Source: Dicyema japonicum
Lineage: Eukaryota; Dicyemida; Rhombozoa; Dicyemidae
Assembly (NCBI GenBank): GCA_011109175.1
Contig: RDEW01000035.1
Coordinates: 448,902 to 512,901, forward strand
Length of the DNA: 64,000 nt
Direction: 5' to 3'
In this document: piece by piece, positions 57,901 through 64,000 of the stretch
Numbering within the stretch: position 1 is the first letter of the stretch
How the letters are laid out: every line of letters starts with the position of its first letter
Made by a program: the position numbers and the translations under genes
Notes under the pieces: model-generated
The model's database searches: none
The model's input: the letters and a program-made list of their open reading frames with translations, nothing else
Told to the model about the DNA's origin: nothing

Positions 57901-58745
57901 TTTATTTTCACCACCACGAAAACTCGTAGTAAGAACACCCTGTTAAAAAATTCAAAAATAATTTTTGAAAACTAGTTAGTGGAAGATTAATCACCGAGAA
58001 ATAGTCATATTGCCACGACCACTTTTGTCTTGTTCGATTATCAACTTTCTCAACTCGTCAGCAATGCTGAAAAAAAACCAAACCTTGCTTTCCTATGAAG
58101 ACGACATTGTGGTCGCATTGAGGGATGAAAATTTAATAAATGCTGTCACTTCATTTTTTGTCAACTTTTTATACCTTTAGATCGACAATTTAATTTTTTT
58201 ATTTAATTGACTTTTTAAGGTCATTTTTTGATTTTAAATAACATGAAAATAAAATCTTTCAGAAAAAAACCCAAAAATCTTGGCTGTAATCTTCAAAATC
58301 CATTTAACTTTTTTCCCGCATGTCGAGAATGTGATCTTAACTTGCAAGAAGAAGCTTGAAGGCTCTTTTGTGGACCTTCAAAGGACTGAATCGATTGGAT
58401 GTTCTTTACCGACAATACATTGAACCTATAGAGTTATGTTTGTATTGTTTGGGGAAGAAACCAGGTACTTAAAAATATAATGTTCAAGCAAAAGCAAAAA
58501 ATGCTGAATCCCTTATCAAGGAACGTTGAACTCAGAAGCTTTGAAGAATTCGTCAAGGCGCTTGGAGCAGATTTTGTGAAAAAAACCTGTCAAAAGGGAC
58601 CTTCGTCTTATACGAAAATGTGTCGGAACGCAGTCTAAACGCCAGGACAAATGCGAAGATTGTTGAGGGAGGCAGGGATCACCTATAATAATTTTTCTTT
58701 TTCTTTGGTAACGGTGATTACTGGTTTATAAATAAATTATTTCCA
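57901..58745 (+). mobile_element. LINE C-terminal fragment and 3' end
   Basis: Broken frames with LGVIFKIHLTFFPHVENVIL-like text near 58270-58340 and RRLLREAGIT (near 58650), then GGGATCACCTATAAT, T-rich loop, GTAACGGTGATTACTGGTTT and AAATAAATTATT. 5'-truncated copy of the common LINE family. Confidence 0.65.
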
Positions 58746-61460
58746 GGTATAGCTCTCATTCAGCCTTCTCTTTTCTCGGTTGTCAAAGAATCGTCAAGGA
58801 TTCGACTTGGACAATCTTGGAGATGAAAATAATCAACGTAGCAACATGACGTGCAGCCACAATTATATTAATTTAAGTGTACTTATCTGTCATGAAAACT
58901 GAGAATAGAAAAGATCCCGGATTTAGTAAATCTGGTCCCCGACTTACAGAGGTTGAAAATTTGCTTTTGCAAAACAAAGCACAACTAATACTTCGAATGC
59001 GTTTGCGTGGAGTCTTTAGACGTTTCTAATGATGTTCTCTCTTGATTGGAGAATCACATCCTTGAGACATTTTGCTAGCTCTTTGAGTAGTAAGCCTTTG
59101 TAAATTATCCTCCTGTTCTTTAGTGACTTCATTCATTTATCCTTCCCCAATAACAAATCTCCTTCCCGGTTTATTAAATTAGTGTTTCAAGGTTTTTGAG
59201 ATATTTTCTTAAGTTTGACCGTTTTTCGATAATCTTTCTTTGAAGGAACATGCAGCCTTCTTACAATTTAATGTCCTCTTACATTATTCTGTAGGATAGT
59301 GCACTGACCAAATTCTTCGATTTCCAATTCGTCGAAAAAACCATTATTTTTTCCTGATGAAAATCTAGTGGTTCATGACTAGAGTTAGTCTATCCCTTTT
59401 ATCGAAATAAGTCCGAGTAAGGCAATGTTAGCGAAGGTGAATGTATGGTCGGGAGATGTTGTACTGTCATTGGCTCTTTAATTCGTTCCTCTATTCGTCA
59501 ATGAGTCGTTTAAAATTATTCCTCACTTCCAATAATTTCCACCCTCATGTCTTCTTGTTGATTCTTAAACCAGGCCGGATGCTTCCCGTTCGGAATTTTT
59601 GAGATCCGCACGAGAGAATATCTTGGATAACGTTCCTGGAGGAGTATGTAAATATTCACATCGTGACGACTCCAATGTTCTTCGGACAGTACCTCGTTAT
59701 CATATCTGATGTTCACTGTATAAAAGACCCTCTTCCTGGTAAGGAATATAAACCTGATCAACTAAATAGAACTTAGCGTACACATTTATGATGGTGGATA
59801 TCTCAATTTTAAGGTCGACTGAACCTAGATCCTTCCAACATCACTTGTCTCGGATAAAACAAATAATATAAGTATAAAATTTCCATGATGTACAATTTGG
59901 TATTACTATTACTCCGACTACAAAGGAGCACGTAATTTTGAAGTGAGCTTACGACATTTTGAATTTTGTTAATTCATACTCATTCGTGAAGTGTCTTAGT
60001 AATTCCAACAACTCAGAATCATTCGAGTGGGAAATAAGCCTGTCTGAGAGACTCTTCACGTTCGTGCAAATCATCACATCTAGAAACAAATAATTTCTAA
60101 AGATCCGGGATTTTTAGACAAATTCTCAAGGCTACTACATTTTCAATAACTCTGGATATATTTAAATATGTTTTATCCGGCTACCAAGGTTGGATAGGGA
60201 TGTATTTTTTCTCAGTATCCTTTCCAAGTATTCACAATTATGGGAACCCCTCCACTACAGTAATGAAGAGAAGGATCCTTTTTGATGCCGTCTAGCTACA
60301 AGTGACTAATCACTACGTACCTGTTCATTCTATTTAGGTGACATCCCACGAAAAGATTTTTGTCTTTGGATCCCTTTTTATGAGAACCACGTATTTTTTC
60401 TCATTACTCTGATTACTCTTCTTTGAGGACGTGAGGAATGAATAAGATTGGTCGTCTTCCTGATGAATTCAAGCGAATCTAGATTAATGGATAAATAAAT
60501 TTAATCCTCTGGAATCCCTAACTCGTAAAAACCGTCATAAAGTTAATTTGGTCCTTCTTCCAAATACCGACTTTGCGAACTGATACTCAAACCATCCCGT
60601 GATTAGTTTTTTTGGTTTTACGCGGTTCTTGGATTTTTTATTTCATTTTTTTAATGTTGTAATTTTTATTATAAAAAGTCCCATATAATTGGTTATTTTA
60701 AATTATTTGTTGTTGGTTGACATGAAGCATGGGTCGGGAGACGCCTCAGTGAAGGAGACGATGTGGATGGACTATGGGAGCTTGCTTATGACAAGGAAAG
60801 TGGAGAAATATGACTGTTGTTAATTTCTCAAGTTGCACGTGCTTTTCTCATTACCAAGATCGTAAATTCGAACGAAAATTAATTTTTGTGAATTTTTAGT
60901 TACAATTTTAAATTCGACGTTATTTAATAAACTTGATGTTGTTTTCCATTTTGTAATAGAAAAATAACTTTTAACTAATTAATTCTGAGTTGTTGAAATT
61001 AATTAATTAAAAAATTATTGACAGAAAATCAAGATTCCATATACTTCTTAATTCCGCATAAATCGTTACTGAAATACATTTTGAATATGCTACCAGCCTC
61101 TTCTACTGCAAAATAAGTTTCTTCTGCCCACTTTTTAATTTATACATCAATAATAACTGATAATTTGCTATGTGGTTCATTTCGATAGATTGCCTCCAAG
61201 CATCTTTCAATTTAAATTCAATTTTCGTCAAAACTCAGTTATTTTTTGCTTAAAAAAATTTTACAATAATATTCAACAATTCCTTCTGGTCATTAGGTAA
61301 ATAGTCAATTTCAATAAATTTTTATCTTTAGCAAGAAGAAGATCAACATCGTTAAAATATCTCTGATTTTTAGATAACAGTTGTTAAGTTTTGAAAATGT
61401 TTAACTTATGCAAGAAAATCATATTCGACTAAGCATTAGTAACCTTGTTGATCATAGAGT
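58746..61460. other. Mostly unassigned; contains a worn SINE-like stretch
   Basis: 60170-60320 resembles a reversed SINE body (AATTATGGGAACCCCTCCAC, GAAGAGAAGGATCCTTTTTG). A minus-strand frame at 59516-59761 (YPRYSLVRISKIPNG) has no clear family. Nothing else is supported. Confidence 0.35.
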
Positions 61461-61620
61461 CTGTAGATCAGTGTTTCTTAACGTGGTCCCCAGAAATATT
61501 TTTAGGTCAATTAATTTTTATGACTAAAAAAATTATTTAATTTTTGTTATTTATTTTCATTAGAATATTTAATTAATTTTATTCCACGTGTTTTTTTGTT
61601 ATTTGATTGTAATGGTTAAT

Positions 61621-62451
61621 TATCACAACTCTTCAATCTCTACATATACCACCTGCCACAAACCTTTAATGAAAACTGTCTAATCTCTCCTAAGCCAACG
61701 ACATCATTCTTGCTCCAAGAACAGAAGCATTCAATCAGCGACTCAGTCCGCTCAACAAATGCTTGACAAGCTGGAACTATGGCTCTCGAAGCGAAGACTC
61801 GACACATCAGCAGCAAAGTCCTTTGTCACACTGTTTACCACCTACAAAAGACAGCTCTGTATCGAACCAAAAGTCTTTATGAAGAACGAAGCTATCTCTA
61901 TTAACAAAACACCGAAGATTCTGGAGTAACCTTTGATCAGGGACTCACCTTTATCCGGCATGTTGAAAACAACGTAACTTCTGCTCTGAAGAAAATGAGA
62001 ATTTTAAAAGTGCTCTCAAAAACACTTAGAGACCAAACTGGTGGCCTTGCCACAATTTATGAACAATTTATCCGACCAACGATGACACATGCAAGTCCTT
62101 CATGGCCAATACAGATCTCCCTCATTGAAACTATCCGCAATCGAGGAGACTGCAATAAGGTTAATTGGACCAGAACACAAAATCCAACCCATTGAAAACC
62201 TCTTAATCGAATACAACGGAAACTCTTAAAGGAGGCTAGTCTACCGAGCTGCCCTCTATTCCATACACTATCGAAATATCTACAATCATACAGAAATTTT
62301 GAGCCGATGCCATGTCCAATGAGAAGAGCTGTTCAGGATTCTCAACCCCGCCGGACTCGTCCTCTCCCTTGTCGGTCTGGGATCACTTAGTTAGATGAGA
62401 ACTTTTATTTCTTTTTCTTTGACCCAGTGATCCTGGGGGTAATAATAATAA
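61621..62451 (+). mobile_element. 5'-truncated LINE nested in the hAT element
   Basis: Target duplication TAATGGTTAAT at 61610-61620 and 62452-62462 (11 bp). Inside: RT C-terminal wording (SGVTFDQGLTFIRHVENNV, ALKKMRILKVLSKTLRD) and the 3' signature GGGATCACTTAGTTAG, loop, ACCCAGTGATCCTGGGGGT, AATAATAATAATAA. Gives the exact 3' end of this LINE family. Confidence 0.88.
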
Positions 62452-62462
62452 TAATGGTTAAT

Positions 62463-63440
62463 CGCAAATGGATTGATTCTTATGTCCAATATGGATTTAC
62501 CCAATATACTGGATCTGACAACGTCGATAAAGCGCAGTGTATAAATGCGACGTCATAATGGGAAACATCTCTTTGAAGCCGTCACAATTAAAAAAGACAT
62601 AAGGAAAAAACTCACCCACAAAATGTTGACACTGTCGAAAGTTTTATAGCAAAAAGAACTAAATATAATAAATCTGGAAAACTTAGTAATTTCGGATTTA
62701 GACCTTCATATGAGGTATTAATAATTGAAGCATTTATTTTGGATATCCCTAATTATTGCCAAAAACAAAGTATCTCACTCTTCTGGAGAAAATTTAATAA
62801 AACCTGCCGACAATGGCAAGAATATTGCTCGATAAAGATGCCGTACAAAAATTTAAAAATGTACCTTTATCTAATGACACGAATCGAATACGAGACATGT
62901 TTTGTAATGTTTTGGAACAACTCGTTATGAAAATAAAGCCATGCAGAATTAGTATACAATTGGATGAATCTACCGATATAACATATATAAATCAGTTGGT
63001 TGCATTTGTTCGTTTTGTCGACATGGAATCTATTTATGACGAGCTTTTATTTTGTTTGGAATTAACTGCAAGAACAACAGCTAATGGTATTTTTGATTTG
63101 TTTTCTGGTTTCTTACGTGACAATTGTATTCACTGGGATAAAGTTGGATCTATTTGTACAGATGGGTCACCAGTTTTGCAAGTTGACATTTAATTCGCTT
63201 TCGATTATGGAATTCTGTTATTAATGAATATCCAATCTTAAGTAAAAATGCACTGGAAGTGATAATTCCTTTCCAACCACTTATTTATGTGAAATGGCAA
63301 TGTCTTGTTATTCTGAAAAATAAAGTTCGCAACCGATTTAAAGTGGAAGACGATATGAGAATGGCACTTACCAACATTGTACCAAAAATTGAACAGCTAG
63401 TTTCTGAAAAGCAGGATAAAAAATCATACTAACTCTAAAT
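62463..63440 (+). pseudogene. hAT transposase (SCAND3/ZBED5-like), broken
   Basis: After the LINE insertion site the reading RKWIDSYVQYGFTQYTGSDN starts the N-terminal region; then, at 62813-63193, MARILLDKDAVQKFKNVPLS, ISIQLDESTDITYINQLVAF (first catalytic Asp) and WDKVGSICTDGSPVLQ (second Asp). A stop follows at 63193 and the remaining C-terminal part is decayed (KVEDDMRMALTNIVPKIEQL near 63345). Confidence 0.82.
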
Positions 63441-63564
63441 AATATGATTTTTTAATTTTGTTAGTTTTTTTATTAAATTGTTTTGTCACATGTGGTCCCC
63501 AGAAAAATTCAACAGACTAAAGTGATCCCCGGTCAAAAAAAGGTTAAGAAACACTGCTGTAGAT

Positions 63565-64000
63565 GGAATGAGAAAATCACAATGACACCGTGAAATGGTA
63601 TTAAAATGATAAACATGTTAGTTTGAAATGTTTCTTAGACGAAATATCCAACAAAAAGCCGTTTTTAGAAAATTCGTGAGTTTATAGAAAATTCGGATAT
63701 ATTCCTTCCTGGTTGAACGGGCATATCAGTTGACACGTTAGTATTTTTATTCGAAAACTCGTAAAATTAAAAAATCAATTATCAATAAAATTTTTGACTT
63801 TATTGACCTAAAATTAAGTTTTTACTTTTTTGAATTTATAATTTTTGATTTATATAATATTTTTGATTAAAAATTACATTTTATAAGTTTTGAACAATTT
63901 TAAAGACCATATGACTTTTTGACTTTATTGACAAAAATCGGTAATCAGTAAGAACTGAGGGCGAGCACGTATAAATATAAGGATTCTAAGCTCTATACAT
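63565..64000. other. No gene recognised
   Basis: Very AT-rich right edge of the window, host flank of the hAT element; no features seen. Confidence 0.35.

Larger units (their letters stand above)
61469..63556 (+). mobile_element. hAT transposon with 8-bp target duplication, carrying a nested LINE
   Basis: Inverted ends: CAGTGTTTCTTAAC at 61469 and its reverse complement ending at 63556; a longer GTGGTCCCCAGAAA-type block lies just inside both ends. The 8-bp CTGTAGAT flanks it at 61461-61468 and 63557-63564. It encodes a SCAND3/ZBED5-type transposase, now broken. A truncated LINE at 61621-62451 sits between the left end and the coding part. Confidence 0.9.

Noticed and set aside
59516-59761. 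Minus-strand 81-codon protein
   Set aside because: Looks coding but no family could be assigned and the surroundings are decayed repeats; left unannotated as a gene.

Overview
The window looks like nuclear DNA of a small-genome metazoan: AT-rich, with broken transposons between compact animal genes. Genes recognised are a HECTD1-like HECT ubiquitin ligase, an ASPP-type ankyrin/SH3 protein, SPO11, a CELSR/Flamingo-type adhesion GPCR, a Y-box protein, an ABHD4/ABHD5 hydrolase, a Rab-like protein, a possible LIN37, a diverged importin alpha and a DRAM/TMEM150-like membrane protein. The strongest clue to the organism is intron size. I could place 38 GT...AG introns by hand that restore homologous reading frames, and all are 20 to 28 nt, mostly 22 or 23. 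Such introns are known from dicyemid mesozoans, so I infer a dicyemid (Dicyema-like) genome. That assignment is inference, not proof.

Layout. 1-2137: 3' part of the HECTD1-like gene (+). 2.1-18.8 kb: transposon graveyard with LINE fragments, a MULE inside a LINE, two pogo-like elements, SINE-like copies, and one Tc1/IS630-type element (13916-15526) with an intact transposase and tandem repeats in its inverted ends. 18.9-28.5 kb: gene-dense island with ASPP (-), a SINE and a LINE end, SPO11 (+), an unknown gene (+) and the reduced CELSR gene (-). 28.7-33.8 kb: LINE remains. 34.1-37.5 kb: Y-box (-), an RT fragment, ABHD (-). 37.7-44.7 kb: two LINEs and SINE/LINE ends. 44.7-48.7 kb: Rab-like (+), LIN37-like (-), importin alpha (+). 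49-64 kb: integrase relic, hAT relics, LINE fragments, the DRAM-like gene (56.6-57.2 kb, -), and a hAT element (61469-63556) carrying a nested LINE, both with clean target-site duplications.

The genes do not form one pathway. Themes are planar polarity/adhesion (CELSR), meiosis (SPO11), ubiquitination (HECTD1), nuclear import, cell-cycle transcription (LIN37) and lipid hydrolysis (ABHD). Several LINE and SINE-like copies share a 3' end: a conserved C-terminal protein motif ending in EAGIT, a stem pairing a GGGATCACC-like arm with a GGTGATCCC-like arm, and a TAA/AATA-rich tail. Four, possibly five, conserved genes carry one unresolved frame break, which may be sequencing indels or real decay; ABHD, Y-box, SPO11 and ASPP read through cleanly.
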